This document shows positions 26,332 through 34,333 of a DNA stretch of 64,000 nucleotides, in pieces. How positions within the stretch are numbered: position 1 is the stretch's first letter; each line of letters starts with the position of its first letter. The notes under the pieces are model-generated. The model had not been told where the DNA came from. It made no database searches and saw only the letters and a list, made by a program, of their open reading frames with translations. Both the position numbers and the translations under genes were made by a program. The stretch spans positions 1-64,000 of the forward strand of contig ONAS01000003.1 in the NCBI GenBank assembly GCA_900315815.1, read 5' to 3'. Source of the stretch: an uncultured Eubacteriales bacterium. Lineage in GTDB: Bacteria > Bacillota > Clostridia > Oscillospirales > Acutalibacteraceae.

Positions 26332-27585
26332 TTATTTGATGATACCGGCGGTGTATTTATACGCCAGTACGCGGGTACAGGTCTGCTTGAGCAGGTCCTG
26401 GCTGATGGTGCCGTCGTTGACAGCCGCCAGGATCGCGTTGTAGGCGGCGCCGTAGTTGCGTGCCAGAATGAGGTCGTTGCCCGCCAGAACAGCGGCGACG
26501 GCGACCTCCCTGCCGTCTGCGTAGTTGGTATAGTCCGCGTCGTCGATGGCGTCGGTGATGATCAGTCCGGAGAAGCCGACGACATTGCGCAGCTCCTGAT
26601 GCACGGCGGAGGACAGCGCGGCGGTATGGGCGGCGTCGATATTCCTGACCAGCACGTTGGAGACCATCACAAGGTGTGCGCCGTCCTTGACGCCCGCCTT
26701 GAAGGGCTCGTAATCCTTGGAGCGGATGGTATCCGCGGGACGGTCGTCGGTAACGGCGGCGCCGGCAGCGCTCGCCTCATAAGCGGCGGCGTCGGTGATC
26801 GTGCCGTAGCCGGGGAAATGCTTGAGCGCGACGGAAATGCCCTTTGCCTGCACATGCTTCGCGCAGTATTTGGCGAAATCGGAAACCGTCTTGACGTCGT
26901 CGGACAGCGAGCGGGAGTACATGATCTGGTCATAGGAATCCGGCATGTCCACCACGGGAGCGAGGTTCACGTTGAAGCCCAGTCCCTTGAGGAAGCCCGC
27001 CTTCTCCAGCTCGGCCTTTTCCACCTCCTGCAGACCGCCGGACGCGAGGATATTGCGCGGCGAGTCATAGGTGTTCTCGGGGAAGGAGCCGGTGCCGGAA
27101 ACGGTGGTCTTTTCACCGCCCTCCTCCTGCGCGGCGAGGATCGGGGCGATCTTCGCGCCGGAGCTGAGATCCGACAGACCCTGCCTGATCTCGTCCTCTG
27201 TCTTGTACAGGAACGCGCCGCTCTCGAACAGATAGCCCGCCAGTCCGTAGTGGACGATATCCGCGGAGCCGGAATCGAGATCGGAGCAGATGCCGACGAT
27301 GAGCTGACCGGCAAGCTGTTCGTTGGACATGTTCTCCACGTCGGCCTTTGCCTTCTCATAGTTGGCGGCGAAGATACCGCCGTCCGCGAGCGGATCGACC
27401 GCAGGAGCAGCCGCCTCGGTGGGAGCCTCCGGGCTCACAGTCGCGTCCTCATGCACCTGAGTCGCTGTCTGATCGTCGGACTTCTCCGCGGGATGGGTCA
27501 CGTCGATATAGTGCTTGAGCGAAAAGGCGAACGCGCCGCCGGCGAGCAGCAGCAGGATGACGGAAATAATCACAAACTTTTTCAT
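26332..27585 (-). CDS. Membrane-anchored glycoside hydrolase family 3-like protein
   Basis: A 417-residue protein with an N-terminal membrane anchor (about 3-22), an acidic/Pro/Ala stalk to about residue 75 and a GH3 N-terminal TIM-barrel domain of the NagZ type. Seen: LGFNVNLAPVVDMPDSY, SVALKHFPGYG and FSGLIITDAIDD, where the Asp of ITDAI matches the NagZ nucleophile. However the KHFPGHG...DSH segment with the Asp-His general acid dyad is replaced (KHFPGYGTITDAAAYE). It may be inactive or use another acid. ATG at 27585 has AGGAGG 6-7 bp upstream; longer starts do not. Confidence 0.8.
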   Translation of the reverse strand: MKKFVIISVILLLLAGGAFAFSLKHYIDVTHPAEKSDDQTATQVHEDATVSPEAPTEAAAPAVDPLADGGIFAANYEKAKADVENMSNEQLAGQLIVGICSDLDSGSADIVHYGLAGYLFESGAFLYKTEDEIRQGLSDLSSGAKIAPILAAQEEGGEKTTVSGTGSFPENTYDSPRNILASGGLQEVEKAELEKAGFLKGLGFNVNLAPVVDMPDSYDQIMYSRSLSDDVKTVSDFAKYCAKHVQAKGISVALKHFPGYGTITDAAAYEASAAGAAVTDDRPADTIRSKDYEPFKAGVKDGAHLVMVSNVLVRNIDAAHTAALSSAVHQELRNVVGFSGLIITDAIDDADYTNYADGREVAVAAVLAGNDLILARNYGAAYNAILAAVNDGTISQDLLKQTCTRVLAYKYTAGIIK

Positions 27586-27715
27586 TGCGTACCTCCTATG
27601 TGTTTCGCACATAAATAGACATAATAAGTATACCACGAAGGCTATGGATTTTTAACCCTAATATAGAAAAATAATACGAATAATTTGTGAACTTTCACGG
27701 AACGCGGGGCTTTGC

Positions 27716-27744
27716 TTGACAGCGTGTCGGATTTTGGATAAGAT
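27716..27744 (+). promoter_or_regulatory. Promoter of the EamA transporter gene
   Basis: Consensus -35 TTGACA (27716-27721), 17-bp spacer and -10 TAAGAT (27739-27744). The start codon follows about 20 bp later, so the leader is very short. Confidence 0.8.
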
Positions 27745-27763
27745 AGAACGGTAAGGCAAGGAT

Positions 27764-28711
27764 GTGGAAGGCATGAAAAAGAACAATCTGCTGTCGTCGG
27801 CGCTGCTGCTGACGGCGGCGGTCATATGGGGCATCGCGTTCACGGCGCAGAGTGCGCTGGCGGATACGGTGCCGCCCTTTACGGTCAACGCGATCCGCTC
27901 GCTGATCGCCTCTGCCGCGCTGATCCCCGCGGCGTATGTCACGCGGCGCATGAACGGAAAACGGCTCGGGGAGGGATCCCCCGCCGACCGCAGAAGGCTG
28001 ATCCGTGCGGGATTGCTCTGCGGCACGCTGCTGTGCGTGTCCGTGAATCTCCAGCAGTTCGGCATCGCGCTGTATCCGTCGGGAGCGCCCGCAGAGGCGC
28101 ACAGCGGCTTTCTGACCGCCCTGTACGTGCTGTTCGTGCCGATATTCGGCCTCTTCCTGAAAAAGCGCGTGGGACCGTTCGTGATCCTCGGCGTGGTGAT
28201 CGCGGTCGCGGGGCTGTACCTGCTGTGCCTTTCGGACGGCTTCGCGGGGCTGTACACGGGCGATATCGTGGTGCTGGTCTGCGGCATGAGCTTTGCCCTG
28301 CAGATCCTGTGTGTGGATCACTTCATCGACACGGTGGACGGCGTGAAGCTCAGCTCCCTGCAGTTCTTCGTCTGCGGCGTGCTGTCGGCGATCCTGATGC
28401 TGATCTTCGAGCGTCCCGCGCCGGGAGCGATCCTCGACGCATGGCTGCCGCTGCTGTACCTGGCGCTGATGTCCAGCGCGGGCGGCTACACCCTGCAGAT
28501 CATCGGTCAGAAGTACAGCGATAACCCGACCCTCGCCTCTGTCATCATGAGCATGGAGAGCGTGTTCGCGACCCTCAGCGGGATCGTGTTCATGGGGATC
28601 GTGCCGAAGCCCGCGGAGCTTGTCGGCTGTGCGCTGATGTTCGCGGCGATCGTGATCGCGCAGCTGCCGGAGAGCCTGCTCAAACGAAAATCGCATGAAA
28701 AGAGCTCCTGA
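27764..28711 (+). CDS. DMT superfamily (EamA) transporter
   Basis: A 315-residue inner-membrane protein with ten predicted helices in two EamA repeats (first near WGIAFTAQSALADTVPP, second near SSAGGYTLQIIGQKYS and VIMSMESVFATLSG). Family members export amino acids or metabolites; substrate cannot be assigned. The GTG at 27764 has AAGG 7 bp upstream. The ATG at 27773 is an alternative start. It is monocistronic, between its own promoter and a terminator. Confidence 0.88.
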   Translation: MEGMKKNNLLSSALLLTAAVIWGIAFTAQSALADTVPPFTVNAIRSLIASAALIPAAYVTRRMNGKRLGEGSPADRRRLIRAGLLCGTLLCVSVNLQQFGIALYPSGAPAEAHSGFLTALYVLFVPIFGLFLKKRVGPFVILGVVIAVAGLYLLCLSDGFAGLYTGDIVVLVCGMSFALQILCVDHFIDTVDGVKLSSLQFFVCGVLSAILMLIFERPAPGAILDAWLPLLYLALMSSAGGYTLQIIGQKYSDNPTLASVIMSMESVFATLSGIVFMGIVPKPAELVGCALMFAAIVIAQLPESLLKRKSHEKSS

Positions 28712-28734
28712 GAGATCCTCAGGAGCCTTTTTTC
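28704..28734 (+). terminator. Terminator of the EamA gene
   Basis: A perfect 9-bp stem (28704-28712 with 28718-28726), 5-nt loop, then CTTTTTT. It overlaps the last codons of the gene. Confidence 0.9.
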
Positions 28735-28756
28735 TGCCGTGCAGACTGCCGCGGCG

Positions 28757-28978
28757 TTATTCCTTGATGCCCTTCGCGGTGTAGCCCGCCTCGGCGATGA
28801 CTGCCGCGATCTGATCGTAGGGGATCGGCTCGATCGAGACGATCTCGACCTCTCCCTTTTCGTGGGAGGGATTGACCGAGATCAGCTGCCTTCCCAGATG
28901 CCGGATGAACGCGTTGTGCACATGATGCTCACACATCGGGCACATCATACCCTCTACCTTGACGATTGTACTTGTCAT
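28757..28978 (-). CDS. CopZ-like copper chaperone from an internal start within copA
   Basis: The last 73 codons of copA form a complete HMA domain ([20 protein letters not shown]). They begin with an ATG at 28978 preceded by a strong AAGGAG with 8-bp spacing, in frame with copA. A free CopZ could therefore be produced from the same mRNA. Alternatively this is an old copA-copZ pair joined by loss of the copA stop codon, with the ribosome site now silent. Direct evidence of separate translation is not available. Confidence 0.5.
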   Translation of the reverse strand: MTSTIVKVEGMMCPMCEHHVHNAFIRHLGRQLISVNPSHEKGEVEIVSIEPIPYDQIAAVIAEAGYTAKGIKE

Positions 28979-31276
28979 AGATTCTTCTCCTTTTTTGCGT
29001 ACCTCCGCGGGCAGTTCCGCGGGGACGGTTTTATATTTTCTGCGCTTGTGCGGGTCAAACAGATTCAGCCGCAGCGCATTGCTGACGACACAGAAGCTCG
29101 AAAGGCTCATGGCGGCGGCGCCGAACATCGGGTTCAGCGTCCAGCCGAAGATCGGGATCCATACGCCCGCGGCGAGCGGGATGCCGATGATGTTGTATAT
29201 GAACGCCCAGAACAGGTTCTGGCGGATATTGCGCAGGGTGGCTCTGGACAGGCGGATCGCGGCAACTGCCTCGCTCAGGCGGCTTCCCACCAGCACGACG
29301 TCGGCGCTCTCTGCGGCGATGTCCGCTCCCGAGCCGATCGCGATGCCCGTATCGGCGGCGGTCAGCGCAGGGGCGTCGTTGATGCCGTCGCCCACCATGG
29401 CGGTCTTGCCGCACGCCTTGAGGTCGGCGATGATATCGCTCTTCTCGGTCGGCAGAACGCCCGCATAGACGCGGTCCACGCCCACAGAATCGCCCACAGC
29501 CTTGGCGGTACGGGGGTTGTCGCCGGTGATCATCACACAGCGGACGCCCATCTCGCGCAGCTCCCCGACTGCCTGACGGCTGTCCTCCTTGACGGTATCC
29601 GCGACGGCGATCACGCCGAGAAGCGCGCCCTCACGCGCAAACAGCATCGGAGTCTTTCCCGCGTCGGACAGGGCGGTGATCCGCGCCTGCATCGCCTCGG
29701 GAACTGCGGCGAGCCGTCGGATATGGGAGTCGGAGCCGGCATGGACGGTCATGCCCCCGATCACACCCTCTACGCCGCTGCCGGCATGGTTTTTGAAGCT
29801 CTCGCACGCCAGGGGGGAGATCCCTTTCTCCCGCGCGTATGAGGTGATCGCCTTCGCCAGCGGATGACTGCTTTTTTCCTCCAGACCGTACGCGGCGGAC
29901 AGCAGCTCCTGCGCATCGATCCCCTCTGCGGGGAGCACGTCGGTCACGGCAGGCTCGCCCTTGGTGAGGGTGCCGGTCTTGTCCAGCGCGACCAGCTGTG
30001 TTTTGCCGGCATTCTCCAGACTTTCCGCGTTTTTGAACAGGATGCCCGCCTTTGCGCCTGCGCCGCTGCCGACCATGATGGAAACAGGCGTCGCCAGTCC
30101 CAGCGCACACGGACAGCTGATGACCAGCACGGAGATCGCTCTCTCCAGCGCGTAGCTGAATTCCCGACCGGCGATCAGCCAGACGGTCAGCGTCACCAGC
30201 GCGATCCCGATCACCACGGGCACGAAGATCCCCGATACCCTGTCCGCGATCCGCGCGATGGGCGCCTTGGTGGCGGACGCGTCATACACGGTGCGGATGA
30301 TCTGACTCAGGGTGGTATCCTCGCCGACGCGTGCGGCGCGGCATCGGAGGAAGCCGCTGAGGTTCATGGTGGCGGAGCTGACGGTCATGCCGCAGGTCTT
30401 GTCCACGGGGATGCTCTCCCCGGTCAGCATGCTTTCATCCACCGAGCTTTCGCCCTCGATGACGACCCCGTCCGCGGGGATGCTCATGCCCGGACGGACA
30501 AGGAAGATATCGCCCTTGCGCACCTCTTCGATCGGCACCTCGCGCTCCGACCCGCCGCGCTCGACGACGGCGGTCTTGGGCGACAGATCCATCAAAGACT
30601 GCAGGGCGTCGGTGGTTTTGCCCTTTGAGCGGGCTTCCAGGATCTTGCCGACCGTGATCAGCACGAGGATCATCGCGGCGGACTCGAAGTACAGCCCGTG
30701 AAGCAGCGCATGCGCCTGATCCGCGGGGACGGCGGTCATCTCAAAGAGGACGTACACGCTCCATATAAAGCTCGCCGCGGAGCCGAGGGACACCAGCGTA
30801 TCCATGTTGGGAGCGCGGTGCAGCAGTCCCCGAAAGCCGCTGATGAAGAAGCGCTGATTGATGACCATGACCGCCGCACACAGCAAAAGCTGTACCAGCG
30901 CGGCGGCGGCAGGGTCGCCCTCAAAGAACGCGGGCAGCGGGAAGCCGAGCATATTATGCCCCATCGACACGTACATGAGCGCCAGCAAAAGGACGAGCGA
31001 CGACACGAATCGCCGCACCAGCGGGCGCACCTCGTCGGGCTTTTTCAAGGTGATCTTCTGTTGCTTTTCCCCGGCGGGGGTATCGGGAGCGGCGGTGTAG
31101 CCCGCACGCTCTACCGCGCCGACGATCTCTCCGTCAGAGGCGCTGCCCTCCACGGTCATCGAATGGGTCAGCAGGCTGACGCTGCAGGCGGTCACGCCCT
31201 CAACGGCGGACACGGCCTTTTCCACCCGCGCGGAGCAGGCGGCACAGCTCATCCCGCCGACATGATATCTGGTCAT
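28757..31276 (-). CDS. copA: Copper-exporting P1B-type ATPase with C-terminal copper-chaperone domain
   Basis: An 839-residue copper pump. The N-terminal HMA domain has CAAC (residues 11-14). The translocation motif CPC is at 388-390, the phosphorylation site DKTGTLTKG at 432, and [12 protein letters not shown] follows. A second HMA domain, with CPMC near residue 777, is fused at the C-terminus starting at M767. The internal ATG at 28978 has its own AAGGAG site, so a free chaperone may also be made. It is encoded downstream of csoR and separated from it by a 300-bp heptamer array. AAAGGAGA lies before the start. Confidence 0.95.
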   Translation of the reverse strand: MTRYHVGGMSCAACSARVEKAVSAVEGVTACSVSLLTHSMTVEGSASDGEIVGAVERAGYTAAPDTPAGEKQQKITLKKPDEVRPLVRRFVSSLVLLLALMYVSMGHNMLGFPLPAFFEGDPAAAALVQLLLCAAVMVINQRFFISGFRGLLHRAPNMDTLVSLGSAASFIWSVYVLFEMTAVPADQAHALLHGLYFESAAMILVLITVGKILEARSKGKTTDALQSLMDLSPKTAVVERGGSEREVPIEEVRKGDIFLVRPGMSIPADGVVIEGESSVDESMLTGESIPVDKTCGMTVSSATMNLSGFLRCRAARVGEDTTLSQIIRTVYDASATKAPIARIADRVSGIFVPVVIGIALVTLTVWLIAGREFSYALERAISVLVISCPCALGLATPVSIMVGSGAGAKAGILFKNAESLENAGKTQLVALDKTGTLTKGEPAVTDVLPAEGIDAQELLSAAYGLEEKSSHPLAKAITSYAREKGISPLACESFKNHAGSGVEGVIGGMTVHAGSDSHIRRLAAVPEAMQARITALSDAGKTPMLFAREGALLGVIAVADTVKEDSRQAVGELREMGVRCVMITGDNPRTAKAVGDSVGVDRVYAGVLPTEKSDIIADLKACGKTAMVGDGINDAPALTAADTGIAIGSGADIAAESADVVLVGSRLSEAVAAIRLSRATLRNIRQNLFWAFIYNIIGIPLAAGVWIPIFGWTLNPMFGAAAMSLSSFCVVSNALRLNLFDPHKRRKYKTVPAELPAEVRKKGEESMTSTIVKVEGMMCPMCEHHVHNAFIRHLGRQLISVNPSHEKGEVEIVSIEPIPYDQIAAVIAEAGYTAKGIKE

Positions 31277-31293
31277 AGGTCTCTCCTTTAGAA

Positions 31294-31597
31294 TTAGTTG
31301 GTGGTTGGTGGTTGTCGGTTGGCAGTTGGCAGTTGGTTGGTGGTTGTCGGTTGGTTGGTGGGTGGTTGATGGTTGTCGGGTGATGGTTGTCGGTTGGTGG
31401 TTGTCGGGTGATGGGTGGTTGGCGGTGATTAGTTATTGGTTGGCAGTTGGTTGGCAGTTCCGCCGGGAGGGCTTCGCCCGCACCTGATTCCGATGAGCGC
31501 TTGCGCTCCCTTTAGCGCCGCAGTCACTATATCGACTACCAACTATCAACTACAAACTAACAACTACAAACTATCAACTACCAACTATCAACTATTT
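31294..31597. repeat. Inverted heptamer array between csoR and copA
   Basis: Left arm 31294-31457: about 20 GTTGGTG-type heptamers (variants GTTGTCG, GTTGGCA, GTTGATG). Core 31458-31534: 77 bp with two small GC hairpins. Right arm 31535-31597: nine heptamers of the complementary type (CTACCAA/CTATCAA) in perfect 7-bp register. The csoR stop codon lies in the last heptamer, and the left arm ends 18 bp from the copA start. The whole 315-bp gap is this array; I see no gene in it. Confidence 0.85.
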
Positions 31598-31888
31598 CAT
31601 CATCTTCCCGATGATATCCATCAGCTCGTCGACGACCTCCCCGTCGCCCGCTTTGATATCGCGGACGACACAGCCCTCGATATGGCGGCGGAGCAGCTCG
31701 CGGTTGAACGCGCCGAAGGCGCTTCTGGCGGCGGCGCTCTGGGTCAGGATATCCACACAGTAGGCGTCGTTCTCCACCATCGCGCGGATCCCGCGGATCT
31801 GCCCCTCAAGGCGCGACAGGCGGTTGATCAGGCGCTTTTTCTCCTCATCGGAACGCTCGGTTTTCTTGACACAATGCTCGCACGGCAT
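31592..31888 (-). CDS. csoR: CsoR-type copper-sensing repressor
   Basis: A 98-residue all-helical repressor that releases DNA when it binds Cu(I). The metal triad is present as YCVDILTQ (Cys) and RRHIEGCV (His and Cys). The second ATG (31888) is chosen because AAAGGA lies 8 bp upstream, while it abuts the first ATG at 31897. The N-terminal PCEHCVKK adds two further cysteines. It is the first gene before copA, and its promoter contains two 17-bp GGGGGTAT palindromes (31935 and 31971), the expected operator type. Confidence 0.93.
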   Translation of the reverse strand: MPCEHCVKKTERSDEEKKRLINRLSRLEGQIRGIRAMVENDAYCVDILTQSAAARSAFGAFNRELLRRHIEGCVVRDIKAGDGEVVDELMDIIGKMMK

Positions 31889-31934
31889 GATACTCATCCT
31901 TTCTGCGTGACGCCCTCTTGATGTGACGCTCCAT

Positions 31935-31951
31935 ATACCCTATGGGGGTAT
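31935..31951 (-). promoter_or_regulatory. Second CsoR operator
   Basis: A 17-bp palindrome, ATACCC-TATGG-GGGTAT type, in the start of the transcript, 36 bp from the first operator and sharing its half-sites. Confidence 0.8.
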
Positions 31952-31965
31952 TTCTCATTGATGCC

Positions 31966-31994
31966 ATTATATACCCTGCGGGGGTATTTGTCAA
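31966..31994 (-). promoter_or_regulatory. csoR-copA promoter with embedded CsoR operator
   Basis: Minus-strand consensus -35 TTGACA (31989-31994), 17-bp spacer and consensus -10 TATAAT (31966-31971). The operator palindrome ATACCCTGCGGGGGTAT (31971-31987) fills the spacer, so bound CsoR would occlude polymerase. Confidence 0.85.
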
Positions 31995-32105
31995 TGAAAA
32001 ATTGAAAATTGAAAATGAAAAATCAAGGGAAGCGCTGCGCGTTTTGAATAATAACAGGGTGCTGGTGTCACGCACGCAATTCCTCATTCCTGATTCCTCA
32101 TTCCA
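31993..32105. repeat. Second heptamer-type inverted array upstream of pckA
   Basis: Left arm 31993-32027 has five A/G-rich heptamers (AATTGAA, AATGAAA types). Right arm 32078-32105 has four pyrimidine-rich heptamers (CATTCCT, GATTCCT). The core of about 50 bp has no gene. Arms are only partly complementary. The array lies between the csoR and pckA promoters and fills most of that gap. Confidence 0.65.
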
Positions 32106-32111
32106 AATGAA

Positions 32112-32140
32112 TTGACTTTTTCATGAAAATGCGCTATAAT
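32112..32140 (+). promoter_or_regulatory. pckA promoter
   Basis: -35 TTGACT (32112-32117), 17-bp spacer and consensus -10 TATAAT (32135-32140), giving a leader of about 57 nt before pckA. Confidence 0.82.
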
Positions 32141-32203
32141 AACACCGTCAATTTACAATGGGAACATATGGTTTTCCCGTTAGTATGCATTGGAGGTATA
32201 TTT

Positions 32204-33817
32204 ATGTCAAAGATCGATTTATCCAAACACGGTATCACCGACGTCAAAGAAATCGTCTACAACCCCTCGTATGAACAGCTGTTCAAGGACGAGACCGATC
32301 CCGCTCTGGAGGGCTTCGACAAGGGTCAGGTCACCGAGCTGGGCGCTGTCAACGTCATGACCGGCATCTACACCGGCCGCTCGCCCAAGGACAAATTCAT
32401 CGTCATGGACGACGTCAGCCGCGACACCGTATGGTGGACGACTCCCGATTATCCCAACGACAACCATCCCGCGTCCGAAGAGACCTGGGCTGCCTGCAAG
32501 AAGCTCGCTTTGGAGGAGCTCTCCGGCAAGAAGCTGTACGTCGTAGACTGCTTCTGCGGCGCCAACAAGGACACCCGCATGGCGGTCCGCTTCATCATGG
32601 AGGTCGCGTGGCAGGCGCACTTTATCAAGAACATGTTCATCAAGCCCACCGAGGAGGAGCTTCAGAGCTTCACCCCCGACTTCGTCTGCTACAACGCTTC
32701 CAAGGCGAAGGTCGAGAACTACAAGGAGCTGGGTCTCAACTCCGAGACCGCCGCGATCTTCAACGTCAAGTCCCGTGAGCAGGTCATCCTGAACACCTGG
32801 TACGGCGGCGAGATGAAGAAGGGTCTGTTCTCCATGATGAACTACTATCTGCCGCTGCAGGGCATCGCATCCATGCACTGCTCCGCGAATACCGACATGG
32901 AGGGCAAGAACACCGCGATCTTCTTCGGTCTTTCCGGCACCGGCAAGACCACCCTTTCCACCGACCCCAAGCGTCTGCTGATCGGCGACGACGAGCACGG
33001 CTGGGACGACAACGGCGTCTTTAACTTTGAGGGCGGCTGCTACGCAAAGGTCATCGGTCTGGACAAGGAATCCGAGCCCGACATCTACAACGCCATCAAG
33101 CGCGACGCGCTGCTGGAGAACGTCACCGTAGACGAGGACGGCAAGATCGACTTTGACGACAAGAGCGTCACCGAGAACACCCGCGTCAGCTATCCGATCG
33201 AGCACATCGAGAAGATCGCGAAGAACGTCAACACCATCTCCTCCGGCCCTGCCGCGGAGAATGTCATCTTCCTGTCTGCGGACGCGTTCGGCGTACTGCC
33301 TCCGGTCTCCATCCTGACTCCCGAGCAGTGCCAGTATTACTTCCTGTCCGGCTTCACCGCAAAGCTCGCAGGTACCGAGCGCGGCATCACCGAGCCGACC
33401 CCGACCTTCTCCGCATGCTTCGGTCAGGCGTTCCTCGAGCTGCACCCCACCAAGTACGCTGAGGAGCTGGTCAAGAGAATGGAGAAATCCGGCGCAAAGG
33501 CGTATCTGGTCAACACCGGCTGGAACGGCACCGGCAAGCGCATCACCATCAAGGACACCCGCGGCATCATCGACGCGATCCTCGGCGGCGACATCAAGAA
33601 CGCCCCGACCAAGACCATCCCCTACTTCAATCTGGAGGTCCCGACCGAGCTGCCCGGCGTAGACAGCGGCATCCTCGACCCGAGAGATACCTATACCGAC
33701 AAGGCAGAGTGGGAAGCAAAGGCGCAGGATCTTGCGCAGAGATTCATCAGGAATTTCAGCAAGTACACCACCAACGAGGCAGGCAAGGCGCTGGTAGAGG
33801 CCGGCCCGAAGCTCTGA
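32204..33817 (+). CDS. pckA: Phosphoenolpyruvate carboxykinase (ATP)
   Basis: A 537-residue enzyme interconverting oxaloacetate and PEP with ATP/ADP. In anaerobic fermenters it often runs toward oxaloacetate, making ATP and feeding succinate formation. Seen: [11 protein letters not shown] near residue 55, [14 protein letters not shown] near 220, the kinase loop [13 protein letters not shown] near 240 and the metal site [18 protein letters not shown] near 260. ATG at 32204 has GGAGG with good spacing; the longer upstream frame overlaps the promoter. Followed by a 35-bp tandem repeat and then the terminator-like outer hairpin of the inverted-repeat element. Confidence 0.97.
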   Translation: MSKIDLSKHGITDVKEIVYNPSYEQLFKDETDPALEGFDKGQVTELGAVNVMTGIYTGRSPKDKFIVMDDVSRDTVWWTTPDYPNDNHPASEETWAACKKLALEELSGKKLYVVDCFCGANKDTRMAVRFIMEVAWQAHFIKNMFIKPTEEELQSFTPDFVCYNASKAKVENYKELGLNSETAAIFNVKSREQVILNTWYGGEMKKGLFSMMNYYLPLQGIASMHCSANTDMEGKNTAIFFGLSGTGKTTLSTDPKRLLIGDDEHGWDDNGVFNFEGGCYAKVIGLDKESEPDIYNAIKRDALLENVTVDEDGKIDFDDKSVTENTRVSYPIEHIEKIAKNVNTISSGPAAENVIFLSADAFGVLPPVSILTPEQCQYYFLSGFTAKLAGTERGITEPTPTFSACFGQAFLELHPTKYAEELVKRMEKSGAKAYLVNTGWNGTGKRITIKDTRGIIDAILGGDIKNAPTKTIPYFNLEVPTELPGVDSGILDPRDTYTDKAEWEAKAQDLAQRFIRNFSKYTTNEAGKALVEAGPKL

Positions 33818-33887
33818 TCGAGCGGGCGCCGCAAGGGACAGCAGTCCTGAACGGATAACGCCTGATCGAACGGCCGGACTTCGCACG

Positions 33888-34022
33888 GCTTCGGCGGCAG
33901 AATCGGCGGTCAGTTCCCGCATGGTTTCGGCGGCAGAATCGGCGGCCCGACCCGCATGGTTTCGGCGGCAGAACGGCGATCAGATCCCGCACGTTTTCGG
34001 CGGCAGAATCGACAGCCCGACC
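33888..34022. repeat. 35-bp tandem repeat, four units, downstream of pckA
   Basis: TTCGGCGGCAG recurs at 33890, 33926, 33961 and 33996 (spacing 36, 35, 35). Units alternate between two variants (GGTCAG- and GGCCCGAC-type inner parts), suggesting an earlier duplication of a 71-bp pair. The 33818-34056 gap holds this array and no gene I can support. Confidence 0.75.
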
Positions 34023-34056
34023 TCTTGCGATCCATCAAAAATCCATCCGATCATTC

Positions 34057-34088
34057 AAAGGCTCTCAGGCTTCGGCTTGGGGGTCTTT
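34057..34088 (+). terminator. Outer hairpin of the left arm, likely pckA terminator
   Basis: A 14-bp stem with G-T wobbles and TTCG tetraloop, followed by a GTTGTT stretch. Its first 25 bases are the exact reverse complement of 35959-35983. Confidence 0.75.
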
Positions 34089-34304
34089 GTTGTTAGTTGT
34101 TGGTTGTTGGTTGGTGGTTGATGGTTGGTGGTTGATGGTTGGTTGGTGGTTGGTGGTTGGTGGTTGGTGGTTGATGGTTGTTAGTTGTCAGGTGTTGGTT
34201 GGTGGTTGACGGACGTTTCGGTGACGCTGATGACGCTGATGACGCTGTCAGATACCGTCATCGGGTGACGGTATTTTTATCGTCAACCGTCACCCGCCGC
34301 AAAA
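34088..34304. repeat. Left inner arm: heptamer array, iterons and inner hairpin
   Basis: About 17 GTTGRTR heptamers (34088-34212), then GACGCTGAT at 34223 and 34232 and a partial copy at 34241, then an ATACCGTCA/TGACGGTAT stem (34252-34274, loop TCGGG) followed by TTTTATC, an inward-facing terminator. CGTCAACCGTCACCCGC ends the conserved part. Confidence 0.85.
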
Positions 34305-34333
34305 ATCAGGGCTCGGGAATGCCGCGTCGGCTG

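Noticed and set aside
31305..31487. Val/Gly/Trp-rich frame in the heptamer array
   Set aside because: Pure low-complexity translation of the GTTGGTG repeats.
32219..33922. A 567-codon open frame opposite pckA
   Set aside because: pckA motifs on the plus strand are unambiguous; the antisense frame shows only Leu/Val/Gly/Asp-rich shadow composition.
33756..33992. Small Arg/Cys-rich frame on the minus strand
   Set aside because: It is the translation of the 35-bp tandem repeat and the end of pckA; no ribosome site or conserved features.
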